DNA from: an uncultured Oscillospiraceae bacterium
Lineage (GTDB): Bacteria; Bacillota; Clostridia; Oscillospirales; Acutalibacteraceae
Assembly (NCBI GenBank): GCA_948471095.1
Contig: CAOKRG010000001.1
Location: 59,943-123,942, forward strand
Direction of reading: 5' to 3'
DNA length: 64,000 nt
This document shows positions 35,537-43,894 of this stretch, piece after piece. Below the pieces are notes generated by a model that worked only from the letters and a program-made list of their open reading frames with translations, did not search any database and was not told where the DNA came from. A program made the translations under genes and the position numbers. How positions within the stretch are numbered: the first letter of the stretch is position 1; the number at the start of each line of letters is the position of its first letter.

Positions 35537-35697
35537 GAGTCTGTTTTAAAACCGGCGAAAAACCGGATTTTCTGACCAAAACAGGGCGGTTTCAAGGCGG
35601 AAACCGCAAGAAAGGCTGTCGCTTTTCGAGGATTTCCAACACAGAAAGCGCCTGTTTTGGACGAAAAGACGGTTTTTCGGAGTTTTAAAACAGACTC
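35537..35697. repeat. 161-bp near-palindromic element at the end of the YmdB-like gene
   Basis: Ends in perfect 16-bp inverted repeats GAGTCTGTTTTAAAAC. Further inward CGAAAAACCG, TTTTC and CCAAAACAGG also pair in order, and the centre has its own hairpin GCGGTTTC-AAGGCG-GAAACCGC. The right end coincides with the TAG stop of the gene at 35697. It could be a MITE-like insertion or a long RNA hairpin at the 3' end of that mRNA. Unlike families A and B, only one copy is visible. Confidence 0.75.
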
Positions 35698-36470
35698 TAA
35701 GTTATGCTCAGCCGCTCCACCCCGGCGCACAGGCCGGTAGACTCATCGGCGGTGAAGATCACGCAGTCCATGCGGCAGGGGCCCTTGGCCAGGTCGAAGC
35801 GGGCGGGCATTTTGGTCAGGTAGCGGTTGATGATGATCTCCGGCTTGACCCCCAGCACCGAGTCAACGGGGCCGGTCATGCCCACATCCGTAATGTATCC
35901 CGTGCCCTTTGGCAGCAGGCAGGGGTCGGCGGTGGGCACATGGGTGTGGGTGCCGAAAAAGCCGGTCACGCGCCCGTCGGCATAAAAGCCCATGGCCCGC
36001 TTTTCCCCCGTGGCCTCGGCGTGGAAATCCACGATCCGCAGCCGGGGCAGGTCCGGGGCGCCCAGCAGCTGGTCCAGGGTCTCGAAGGGGGAGCGCAGGC
36101 TCTCCATATACACGGTGCCCATGATGTTCAGCACCGCCACCCGCACCCGGCCCAGGTCGGCGATATACAGCCCCTTTCCGGGCGCGGCGGCGGGATAGTT
36201 GGCCGGGCGCAGCAGGGGCCCGCAGCTGTCGTAAAGCTCGTAGCTCTCCCGGCGGCGGAAGCTGTGGTTGCCGGTGGTTACCACGTCCGCGCCGCTGTCC
36301 AGCAGGTTCTGCACCGAGGCGGGAGTAACCCCGTTGCCGTCGGCGGCGTTTTCGCCGTTGACGATGGTCAGGCCGATCTGCTTTAATTTTTTCAGGGCGG
36401 GCAGCTTCTCCCGCAGGAAGGCGCTGCCAATGCCGCCCACCACGTCGCCCACGCAAAGGATGTTGATCAA
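35697..36470 (-). CDS. ymdB: YmdB-like metallophosphoesterase (TIGR00282 type)
   Basis: A 257-residue calcineurin-like phosphodiesterase with metal-ligand motifs ILCVGDVVGGIG near 4, VNGENAADGNG near 38 (Asn/Glu pair), GADVVTTGNHSF near 60, VDFHAEATGEKRA near 147 and FGTHTHVPTAD near 172. B. subtilis YmdB is a 2',3'-cAMP phosphodiesterase affecting biofilm and motility. In many Firmicutes it follows rny, not seen here. The start is a TTG (36470) with GAGGAAGAGG upstream. The stop codon lies at the edge of the palindromic element. Confidence 0.9.
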   Translation of the reverse strand: MINILCVGDVVGGIGSAFLREKLPALKKLKQIGLTIVNGENAADGNGVTPASVQNLLDSGADVVTTGNHSFRRRESYELYDSCGPLLRPANYPAAAPGKGLYIADLGRVRVAVLNIMGTVYMESLRSPFETLDQLLGAPDLPRLRIVDFHAEATGEKRAMGFYADGRVTGFFGTHTHVPTADPCLLPKGTGYITDVGMTGPVDSVLGVKPEIIINRYLTKMPARFDLAKGPCRMDCVIFTADESTGLCAGVERLSIT

Positions 36471-36502
36471 GAGGCCTCTTCCTCTCCAAAAGTTTTTCCC
36501 CT

Positions 36503-36532
36503 ATTTTATCACAGAAGGGGGCCAAAATGCAA
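36503..36532 (-). promoter_or_regulatory. promoter of the YmdB-like gene
   Basis: Minus strand: -35 TTGCAT (36527-36532), 18-base spacer, extended -10 TGATAAAAT (hexamer 36503-36508). The -35 box lies inside the T-rich tail of the upstream terminator. Confidence 0.65.
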
Positions 36533-36566
36533 GAAAGAACCGCGCCCCGGAAGAAGGGGCGCGGCT
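36530..36566 (-). terminator. intrinsic terminator of the large secreted-protein gene
   Basis: Minus strand 9-bp perfect stem CCGCGCCCC-TTCTTCC-GGGGCGCGG (36540-36564) followed by TTCTTTCTTG. Confidence 0.85.
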
Positions 36567-36640
36567 CCAAGCCGCAAACGCGCTGGCCGCTTACTTAATT
36601 TTTAAGGATATGGAGCGCCGCCTTTCGTTCATAGGCGGGG

Positions 36641-37612
36641 CTACATGCCGCCTGTCATTTTGTAAGTTCTCTCTACAATGGTCCAGCCCCGCCCTTCCGG
36701 GCCGCTTGTGCTGGCGCGCATATCCACAAAGCCCACAAAGCCAACTTGCGCGTAGAACTTTTGGTTCAGCTTAAGGCCTGCCTGCCAGCCAAAGTCTTGG
36801 CCCTCGGGGCTCTTGCAGCCATAGTTCACGCTGGTAGCGTTTACGAACTGGTTTGCCCAGGTATTGAAATGACAAATTCCTCTCTCTCGGGCCGGTGCGC
36901 GGCAAAATGGCGCTGTTGTCATGGTGGGATGCGGACGGAATAGCGGCACATCGCCGTTAAAGCAGATCACAACTTTATCCGGGACATCGTTTACAGCCAA
37001 GATTCCCTCAAGCAGGGAGGACTCTGCGTTGGCAAAGCTTGGAGCCGTCCCGGCCAAGGTCATGGCTTCCAGGCCCTGCGCCTCCTCTACCGGCTCTTTC
37101 GCTTGAGCGGCAGTGGCCACCGCCGCATCGAACTCGCTGCCCGGCAGCTCCCAGCCGGGGAACAGGTCCTCAAAGCGCGGATTGATGGTAAACTCTCGAG
37201 CGGAATAATCAATCTTCCCGCTCATCAAGCAATTTTCATGGGCAGACCATCCGCCTATAGACGGATGATACATCACCTTGCGCCGGGCCATCCGGATTTT
37301 ACCCTTCGTCTCCGGCGTGGCGCTGTCCAGGTCGGAATAGGCCAGCTCCAGAATCTCCGGGTCAATATCCAACGATTGAGGCACCGGAACCGCCGCAGGC
37401 TCCGTCACAGTCCAGCCCATTTCCCGAAGCGCTTCGGCATAGGCATCTTCCCGCGCCCTGCCCCGCAAGGAATCCGGGATATCTGCGGTTGCTTCCATAA
37501 ACTCGGCCTGCCCCGCCGCCTCTTCCTCCGCGGAAAAATCCGCGGCCGAAGCTGTCACGGCCAACAGGCTTACCAAGACCAGCACCAAAAGAGCCATAAA
37601 GCATTTTTTCAT
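36641..37612 (-). CDS. large secreted protein related to the one at 2623-3192
   Basis: A 323-residue protein with a clear signal peptide (MKKCFMALLVLVLVSLLAV, then TASAAD). The N-terminal mature domain repeats the family blocks: ALREMGWTV near 60, LAYSDLDSATPETKGKIRMA near 89, RRKVMYHPS and INPRFEDLFPGWELPG near 141. A further 160-residue C-terminal part is unique here: VPDKVVICFNGDVPLFRPHP, GICHFNTWANQFVNA, NYGCKSPEGQDFGW and QVGFVGFVDMRAS. Four cysteines could form disulfides outside the cell. I recognise no named domain. Possible roles are surface or inhibitor protein, without evidence. Start ATG 37612 has AAAGGAGG. Confidence 0.8.
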   Translation of the reverse strand: MKKCFMALLVLVLVSLLAVTASAADFSAEEEAAGQAEFMEATADIPDSLRGRAREDAYAEALREMGWTVTEPAAVPVPQSLDIDPEILELAYSDLDSATPETKGKIRMARRKVMYHPSIGGWSAHENCLMSGKIDYSAREFTINPRFEDLFPGWELPGSEFDAAVATAAQAKEPVEEAQGLEAMTLAGTAPSFANAESSLLEGILAVNDVPDKVVICFNGDVPLFRPHPTMTTAPFCRAPARERGICHFNTWANQFVNATSVNYGCKSPEGQDFGWQAGLKLNQKFYAQVGFVGFVDMRASTSGPEGRGWTIVERTYKMTGGM

Positions 37613-37689
37613 AAATTTGGCCTCCTTTTTCGTCACCTTGTGCGTTTTGCAAAAACGTATGGGTCATGCGCGTTTCCAACTCTGTGTTT

Positions 37690-37718
37690 ATTATACTCTT
37701 CTTATCGAGAAATTTCAA
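37690..37718 (-). promoter_or_regulatory. sigma-A promoter of the large secreted-protein gene
   Basis: Minus strand: -35 TTGAAA (37713-37718), 17-base spacer, -10 TATAAT (37690-37695), about 75 bases before the start. Confidence 0.82.
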
Positions 37719-37944
37719 TAGTTTTTATTATATTTGTGGATTCATCTATAAATTCGCAAAAAAGCTATCTACTTCCAATAGAAAAAGCGGGGCGCGGCCC
37801 TCCTCGCGAAAAACAGGCCCCGCTTCGGCCCCGACAAGGCGGAGCCGGCCTCTCCCAACCGCGAAACTTCCGCCTCCGCGCCCGGCAGGCCCGCTCCTTT
37901 CAAAGAAAACGCCCGCTTGGGCGCTCCCTCTTCCAAATTCCCGA

Positions 37945-37990
37945 TTGTTTTTTCCAGTGTTCTGTGTTATAATGTACGCAAGGCGTACAT
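37945..37990 (+). promoter_or_regulatory. promoter and palindromic operator of fakA
   Basis: -35 TTGTTT (37945-37950), 17-base spacer, -10 TATAAT (37968-37973). Directly behind it the palindrome ATGTACGC-AAG-GCGTACAT (37972-37990) covers the expected transcription start. The 533-base divergent gap holds this, the promoter above, and about 150 bases of untranslated leader without visible genes. Confidence 0.75.
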
Positions 37991-38145
37991 TCGGAGTTTC
38001 CGCCCTTCGCACGAAGCGCTCGTTTTTACTCCGCAAAAATCCGGCGAAAACTCCAAGCAGATTTGTGTTATATATAGTACAAAACGGTTTTCCGCGCCGC
38101 CGGGTCCCCCAGGCCGCGCACCTCTCAAGAAGGATGTGTTTCCCC

Positions 38146-39819
38146 ATGATTATAGGCGCTCAGCTCAAAAACGCGATCATTTCCGGTTCGAACAACATTG
38201 CCAAATACCGCAAGCAGGTGAACGACCTGAATATCTTTCCCGTCCCGGACGGAGACACCGGCTCCAATATGTCCATGACCATCGGCGCCGCCGCCGACGC
38301 CCTAAAGGCCCTGCCCGAGACCGCCTCTGCCGGCGAAGTGGCCAAAAAGGCCGCGGCCGCCATGCTGCGGGGGGCCAGGGGTAATTCCGGGGTCATCCTC
38401 TCCCTGCTGTTCCGGGGCGTGGCCAAGGGCCTGGAGGACGTGGAGCAGGCGGACGCCGCCTCCCTCCTCCACGCGCTGGACCTGGGCGTGGAGGAGGCCT
38501 ACAAGGCCGTGACCCGGCCCACCGAGGGCACCATCCTCACCGTGGCCCGGGTGGCCGCCGAGCAGGGCCGGGAGGCTCTGGACCACGGCGCGGCAGGGGC
38601 CGTGCCGGTTTGGGACGCGGTGTGCATGGGCGCTTCCCAGGCCCTGGCGCAGACCCCCGAGCTGCTGCCCGTGCTCAAGCGGGCCGGCGTGGTGGACGCG
38701 GGCGGACAGGGCCTGTGCCTGATTTTGGAGGGCATGCTCAGCGTGTTCCGGGGCGGCATCATCATCGAGTCCGGCATTTCGGAGGAGGAGCGGGCCCAGG
38801 AGACCGCTGAGTTCTTTAAAAGCGCCGCCGCCGAGTTCGACAGCGAGATCCACTTCACCTACTGCACCGAGTTCGTTGTGGGCCGGGACCCGGACGGGGC
38901 CCAGGAGCCCATGGAGCTGCGGCTCTACCTGGAAACCATCGGCGACTGCGTGCTGGTGGCGGACGATGAGGAGATCATCAAGGTGCATGTGCACACCGAA
39001 AACCCCGGCGACGCCTTGCAGGCCGGCCTCAAGTACGGCCAGCTGCTCACCGTGAAGATTGAGAACATGAAGCAGCAGCACCAGGCCCTGGCCGGGGCCC
39101 AGCCCCAGCCCGAGGCCCCGGCCCAAGCGCCCCTGCTGGAGCGCCAGGAGCCCACCGAAGAGCTGGGCTTCATCTCCGTGGCGGCGGGTGAGGGCCTGCG
39201 GAGCCTGTTCTTGGAACTGGGCTGCGCGGTGGTGGTCAGCGGGGGCCAGACCATGAACCCCAGCACCGAGGACATCCTCAGCGCCGTGCTGGCCACGCCG
39301 GCCAAAAAGGTCTTCGTGCTGCCCAACAACAAGAATATCCTCATGGCCGCCCAGCAGACCATCCCCCTGGCCGAGGACCGGGAGGTCATCGTGCTGCCCA
39401 CCAAGACCATTCCCCAGGGGCTCTCCGCCATGCTGGCCTTCGACCCGGACGCGGGCGTGGAGGAGAACCAGCAGGCCATGATGGAGGCCGCGTCCCATGT
39501 GGACACGGGCCTGGTCACCTTCGCGGCCCGCGACTCGGAGTTTGGCAGCGAGGCCATCCGGCACGGGGACATTCTGGGCCTGAAAAACGGCAAGCTTCAT
39601 TATATTGAAAAGGACCCGGTGAGCACCTGCGTGCGGGTGGCCCGGTCCCTCTCCACCAAGCAAACCTCCTTCATCACCCTGATTTACGGCGAGGGCGTCA
39701 CGGCGGACCAGGCCCAGGAGGCCAAGCGGCTGCTTTCGGCCAAGGTGCACTCGGACGTGGAGATTACCTTGGTAGACGGCGGCCAGCCGGTGTATTACTT
39801 TATTATTTCGGTGGAATAG
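38146..39819 (+). CDS. fakA: DAK2-domain fatty acid kinase-like protein FakA/YloV
   Basis: A 557-residue protein of the FakA (YloV) family, the ATP-binding subunit that phosphorylates fatty acids presented by a FakB/DegV partner so they can enter phospholipids. The N-terminal DAK2 (DhaL-like) domain has FPVPDGDTGSNMSMTIG near 26, whose Asp residues bind Mg-ATP, and ARGNSGVILSLLFRG near 78. Middle and C-terminal DegV-like regions follow (FVLPNNKNILMAAQQTIPLA near 388). The start ATG 38146 has AAGGA upstream. In-frame extension into the leader is not used. fakA upstream of recG matches the order in B. subtilis, although yloU and sda genes are missing. Confidence 0.93.
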   Translation: MIIGAQLKNAIISGSNNIAKYRKQVNDLNIFPVPDGDTGSNMSMTIGAAADALKALPETASAGEVAKKAAAAMLRGARGNSGVILSLLFRGVAKGLEDVEQADAASLLHALDLGVEEAYKAVTRPTEGTILTVARVAAEQGREALDHGAAGAVPVWDAVCMGASQALAQTPELLPVLKRAGVVDAGGQGLCLILEGMLSVFRGGIIIESGISEEERAQETAEFFKSAAAEFDSEIHFTYCTEFVVGRDPDGAQEPMELRLYLETIGDCVLVADDEEIIKVHVHTENPGDALQAGLKYGQLLTVKIENMKQQHQALAGAQPQPEAPAQAPLLERQEPTEELGFISVAAGEGLRSLFLELGCAVVVSGGQTMNPSTEDILSAVLATPAKKVFVLPNNKNILMAAQQTIPLAEDREVIVLPTKTIPQGLSAMLAFDPDAGVEENQQAMMEAASHVDTGLVTFAARDSEFGSEAIRHGDILGLKNGKLHYIEKDPVSTCVRVARSLSTKQTSFITLIYGEGVTADQAQEAKRLLSAKVHSDVEITLVDGGQPVYYFIISVE

Positions 39820-39887
39820 GGCGCTGCCGGGAGAAGCGGCATGCGTTAAGAACCGCAGGGCCCGGGAAGGCATGGGGCGCGTTTTCT

Positions 39888-40127
39888 GAGAGTGTCCAAA
39901 GGGCGAGTTTTTGAAAAGTAATACGGAGTGGAGTCTCGCCTGCCGGCTCGGTCGGGTCAGAGCGCTTCCCACTGGGAAGCTTCCCCCTCCATGCGCAAAG
40001 TTCGCGCATTACGGCAAGACCGTGGGGCTCCACCCCACACCCTGCCACTTTTGAAAAAGTGGACAAAACTTTTAATGTTACGCTTTGTGGGCTTTTCTCT
40101 TAACAAAACGCGTGTTTGGATGCTTCC
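39888..40127 (-). repeat. family A modular repeat, full copy with altered hairpin stem
   Basis: Ends are GAGAGTGTCCAAAGGGCG on the left and, in reverse, GGGAAGCATCCAAACACGCG on the right. Interior in reverse order has TCTCGCCTGCCGGCTCGGTC, a hairpin GCTTCCCACTGGGAAGC (39964-39980), GCGCAAAGTTCGCGC, GGGGCTCCACCCC and CCACTTTTGAAAAAGTGG. It fills most of the fakA-recG gap. Confidence 0.82.
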
Positions 40128-40151
40128 CGCCTTTACTCGTTCTCCACCTTG

Positions 40152-40177
40152 AAAAGCAGTCCAGTGGACTGTTTTTC
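40152..40177 (+). terminator. terminator-like hairpin just before recG
   Basis: CAGTCC-AGT-GGACTG, extended by AAAA/TTTT around one bulged G, followed by a TTTTT run, ending 25 bases before the recG start. It could end read-through from fakA or attenuate recG. Confidence 0.6.
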
Positions 40178-40201
40178 TATTTTCGGAAGGAGGGCTTCTG
40201 G

Positions 40202-42241
40202 TTGGCCTCTCTGTTTGAAGTGGATATTGCCAAGCTGCGGGGCGTGGGCGAGAAGCGGGCCAAGCTCTTCTGCAAGCTGGGCGCGCCCACGGTGGGCGAC
40301 CTGCTCCGCCTCTACCCCCGGGACTATGTGGACTGGACCTCCCCCCTGCCCATCGGCGAAGCTCCCTTAGGCGAGACCGCAGTGGTGCGGGGGGAGATCA
40401 CCGAGGGCCCCAGCGAGACCCGGGCCCGGGGGGGCCTGCTGCTGTGCCGGGCCACCGCCTGGGACGGGGAGGACGAGGTGCGGCTCACCTTCTTTAACAA
40501 CCGCTTCATCTCCCAGATGCTCCGGCCGGGAGAAACCTACCTGTTCCGGGGCAAGCTGACTCAAAGCGGCGGACGCTGGGCCATGGCCTCCCCCGCCTTT
40601 GTAGCCCAGGCGAAAGCCCCCGGGCTGGAGCCGGTCTACCCGGCCACCCAGGGGCTCTCCTCCCGGCAGGTCGCCGCCGCGGTCCAGGCCGCGCTGAAGC
40701 TGCTGCCGGAGAACATGCGGGACAGCCTGCCCCAGGCCCTGCGGGAAAAGCACGCCCTCTGCCACCTGGGCTACGCCCTGGAGCGCATCCACCGGCCCCG
40801 GGACCAGGAGGAGCTGGCCGTGGCCCGCCGCCGCCTGGTGTTCGAGGAGTTTTTGATCTTACAGCTGGGGCTGATGCAGATCAAAAGCGGGCGCAAAGAG
40901 GAAAACCTCCACCGGGCCAGCGGCCAATACCCAGAGGACTTTGCCCGGCTTTTGCCCTTCCGGCTCACCGGGGCCCAGCAGCGGGCCATCGCGGAGGGCG
41001 TGAAAGACATGGCCGGAAGCTCCCCCATGAACCGGCTGGTCCAGGGAGATGTGGGCAGCGGCAAAACCGCCGTGGCCGCCGCCCTGTGCTGGGTAGCCGC
41101 CAAAAGCGGCTGGCAGGCGGCGCTGATGGCCCCCACGGAGATTTTAGCGGCCCAGCACTACCAGTCCCTCTCCGCGCTGCTGGAGCCCGCCGGGCTGCGC
41201 TGCGCCCTGCTGACGGGAGGCCTCACCCCCAAGGAGCACCGGGCCGTGCAAGCGGCCATCGCCGCCGGAGAGGTGGACCTGGCCATCGGCACCCACGCCC
41301 TGATCAGCCAGAAGGTCTCCTTTCGGGACCTGGGGCTGGTCATCACGGACGAGCAGCACCGCTTTGGCGTGAACCAGCGGGCCGCTCTGGCCCAGAAGGG
41401 GGCCTCCCCCCACCTGCTGGTCATGAGCGCCACGCCCATCCCCCGCACCCTGGCCCTGATGGCCTACGGCGACCTGGACATCTCCGTGCTGGACGAGCTG
41501 CCCCCGGGCCGCCAGCCGGTGGAGACCTACCTCATCGGCCCGGACAAGCGGGAGCGGGCCTTCCAGTATGTGCGCAAGCGCCTGGAAGAGGGCCGGCAGG
41601 CATATTTGATCTGTCCCCTGATTACCGAGGGCGAGACCGCCATGATGAGCCTGGACCAGTACGAGGCCCTGGTGCGGGGGGCTTTCCCCGGAGTCCCCAT
41701 AGAGGTGCTGCACGGCAAGATGAAGCCCGCCCAGAAGGACCGGGCCATGGAGGCCTTCGCCCAGGGGGAGGCCCGGCTGCTGGTAGCCACCACCGTGGTG
41801 GAGGTGGGCGTGGACGTGCCCAACGCGGCCGTTATGATCATCGAGAACGCGGAGCGGTACGGCCTCTCCCAGCTGCACCAGCTGCGGGGGCGCATCGGCC
41901 GGGGAGAGCACAAGTCCGCCTGCATCCTCATTGCGGACAACGACAGCCCGGAGACCTTGGAACGGCTGCGCCTCTTTAAAAGCACCTCGGACGGCTTTGC
42001 CATTGCGGACGCGGACCTGAAGCTGCGGGGGCCGGGGGATTTCTTCGGCCAGCGCCAGCACGGCCTGCCCCCCTTAAAGATTGCCGGAATGTGGATGGAC
42101 ATGGATCTGCTGCGGGAGGCTCAAAAGTGCGCCCGGCGGGTCTTTTATTCCGGGGCCTTGGAGGGGGAGGAATACCGGTCTCTGCGGGCCGAAACCCGGC
42201 GGTTATTCGAAAAAACCGGCGGCACCCGTCTAGCCCTATAA
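40202..42241 (+). CDS. recG: ATP-dependent DNA helicase RecG
   Basis: Branch-migration helicase for stalled replication forks and Holliday junctions. The 679 residues include the N-terminal wedge domain (LRGVGEKRAKLFCKLGA near 10, OB fold), Walker A VQGDVGSGKTAVAAAL near 278, the DEQHRFGVNQR box near 380, MSATPIPRTLALM near 407, VEVGVDVPNAAVMIIENAER and RGRIGRGEHKSACIL. The start is TTG 40202 with AAGGAGGG eight bases before it. Earlier in-frame codons lie inside the repeat and terminator hairpin. Downstream lies a family B repeat in reverse orientation. Confidence 0.97.
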   Translation: MASLFEVDIAKLRGVGEKRAKLFCKLGAPTVGDLLRLYPRDYVDWTSPLPIGEAPLGETAVVRGEITEGPSETRARGGLLLCRATAWDGEDEVRLTFFNNRFISQMLRPGETYLFRGKLTQSGGRWAMASPAFVAQAKAPGLEPVYPATQGLSSRQVAAAVQAALKLLPENMRDSLPQALREKHALCHLGYALERIHRPRDQEELAVARRRLVFEEFLILQLGLMQIKSGRKEENLHRASGQYPEDFARLLPFRLTGAQQRAIAEGVKDMAGSSPMNRLVQGDVGSGKTAVAAALCWVAAKSGWQAALMAPTEILAAQHYQSLSALLEPAGLRCALLTGGLTPKEHRAVQAAIAAGEVDLAIGTHALISQKVSFRDLGLVITDEQHRFGVNQRAALAQKGASPHLLVMSATPIPRTLALMAYGDLDISVLDELPPGRQPVETYLIGPDKRERAFQYVRKRLEEGRQAYLICPLITEGETAMMSLDQYEALVRGAFPGVPIEVLHGKMKPAQKDRAMEAFAQGEARLLVATTVVEVGVDVPNAAVMIIENAERYGLSQLHQLRGRIGRGEHKSACILIADNDSPETLERLRLFKSTSDGFAIADADLKLRGPGDFFGQRQHGLPPLKIAGMWMDMDLLREAQKCARRVFYSGALEGEEYRSLRAETRRLFEKTGGTRLAL

Positions 42242-42245
42242 CCCG

Positions 42246-42325
42246 GCGCAGTAAAAGTCTTTGAAAATTCTGCGACTTCATTTTAATGAAGTCGGAAACT
42301 TCTTTTCAGAAAGTTCCTGCAAGCT
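42246..42325 (-). repeat. family B hairpin repeat, reverse copy
   Basis: In reverse: GGAACTTTCTGAAAAGAAGT then TTCC, hairpin GACTTCATTAAAATGAAGTC, GCAGAATTTTCAAAGACTTT and TACTGCG. It starts a few bases after the recG stop. The remaining 250 bases before the GH32 gene are GC-rich and show no gene or clear promoter. Confidence 0.7.
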
Positions 42326-42574
42326 CGCTTTGCGAACTTGGCCGCCGGCGGCGACCTTGCCCTTGCCCTTAAAAGGCGGCGCAACAAAACAACCAGCGCG
42401 GCAAGCCTCCTCATCCCAAAAAGCCACCTGTGCCCCGCAATGCCGCGCCGCCGCCCCAGCAAGCCCCTTTGCGCCCTGCGCAAACAGCATCCCCCTCGAT
42501 GCAGCCCGCCCCCTTCCGCCCAGCCCCCCAATCCCCAAAACAAAATACCCCAATAAAGAAAGGAGCACCACCCC

Positions 42575-43894
42575 ATGAGCACCCCCGCCCCTCGCGACTT
42601 CCGCCCCGCCTTCCACTATACCCCCCAGTCCGGCTGGATCAACGACCCCAACGGCCTGGTCTATGCCAACGGCCAATACCATCTCTTCGCCCAGTACTAC
42701 CACGAGCCCTTCTGGGGCCCCATGCACTGGGCCCACGCCGTCAGCCGGGACCTGGTCCACTGGGAGCGTCTGCCCGTCGCCCTGGCCCCGGACGAGCTGG
42801 GGGCCATCTTCTCCGGCAGCGCCGTCTTCGACCAAAACAACACCAGCGGCCTGGGCCGGGACGGCCAAGCCCCCCTGGTGGCCCTGTACACCAGCCACGG
42901 AGACTTTGAGCAGCAAAGCCTGGCCTACAGCCTGGACGGCGTCCATTTTGAAAAATACCCGGGCAACCCGGTGATCCCCAACCGGGAACAGGCGGACTTC
43001 CGGGATCCGAAGGTCTTTTGGAACCCGGTGAAAAACTGCTGGAGCCTGGTGCTGGCCGCAGGGGACCATGTGGAGTTCTTCGCCTCTCCGGACCTGCTCC
43101 ACTGGACCCAAACCGGCCGTTTCGGCCCTCAGGGGAATTACTCCGAGGGCGTGTGGGAGTGCCCGGACCTGTTCCCGCTGGCCGCCCCGGACGGCCGGGA
43201 GGTCTGGGTTCTGCTGCTGAGCAACGGAGGCTGCGAGGCCAACCACGGCTCCCGCACCCAGTACTTTACCGGCTCCTTCGATGGAGACGCCTTTACCGCG
43301 GACGGGCGCTTCACCCAGCCGGAGTTCATTGACAGCGGCTTCGACAACTATGCCGGGGTGACCTTTTTTGGCACGGAGCGGCGGCTGCTGGTGGGCTGGG
43401 CCGCCAACTGGGTCTATGCCGCCAACACGCCTACCGGCTCCTACTGCAACCAGATGACCCTGCCCCGGGCTCTTTCTTTGGTGGACGCCCCCAAAGGCGG
43501 CCTGCGGCTGGCCGGCGCGCCCATGGACGGCGGGGCCTTCGGTCCGGCGATCGAGGCCGGGCCCCTGCCCGGAGAGGCCTTCCACCTGCGGGCCTCCGGC
43601 CAGGGCGCGGGCTCGGTGCGCCTGCGCAACCAGCGGGGCGAGGAGCTGGTCTTGGGCGTAGACGAGCAGAACCGAGCCTTTGTGGACCGCACCCAGGCAG
43701 GCCTGCGGGACTTTGACGAAAACTTCGCCCGGGACTGGTACAGCCGCATGGAGGCCCCCCGCCTCTTTGACGGCCCCTGGACCCTGGACCTGTACTTCGA
43801 CCACTCCCTCTGCGAGCTCTTCCTGGACCAGGGCACCCGCGCGTTCACCTTCACCGTCTACCCCTCAGAGCCCTACACCGTGGCCTCCACTTAA
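42575..43894 (+). CDS. glycoside hydrolase family 32 (fructan/sucrose hydrolase)
   Basis: A 439-residue GH32 enzyme, with the five-bladed propeller motifs: WINDPNG at residues 21-27 (nucleophile Asp24), FSGSAV near 90, FRDPKVF near 147 (transition-state Asp) and EGVWECPDLF near 190 (acid/base Glu). A C-terminal beta-sandwich follows (YSRMEAPRLFDGPWTLDLYF, then SLCELFLDQGTRAFT). No signal peptide, so it acts on imported sucrose, sucrose-6-phosphate or short fructans. No transporter gene is adjacent, and the exact substrate is open. AAAGGAGC stands before the start. Confidence 0.93.
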   Translation: MSTPAPRDFRPAFHYTPQSGWINDPNGLVYANGQYHLFAQYYHEPFWGPMHWAHAVSRDLVHWERLPVALAPDELGAIFSGSAVFDQNNTSGLGRDGQAPLVALYTSHGDFEQQSLAYSLDGVHFEKYPGNPVIPNREQADFRDPKVFWNPVKNCWSLVLAAGDHVEFFASPDLLHWTQTGRFGPQGNYSEGVWECPDLFPLAAPDGREVWVLLLSNGGCEANHGSRTQYFTGSFDGDAFTADGRFTQPEFIDSGFDNYAGVTFFGTERRLLVGWAANWVYAANTPTGSYCNQMTLPRALSLVDAPKGGLRLAGAPMDGGAFGPAIEAGPLPGEAFHLRASGQGAGSVRLRNQRGEELVLGVDEQNRAFVDRTQAGLRDFDENFARDWYSRMEAPRLFDGPWTLDLYFDHSLCELFLDQGTRAFTFTVYPSEPYTVAST

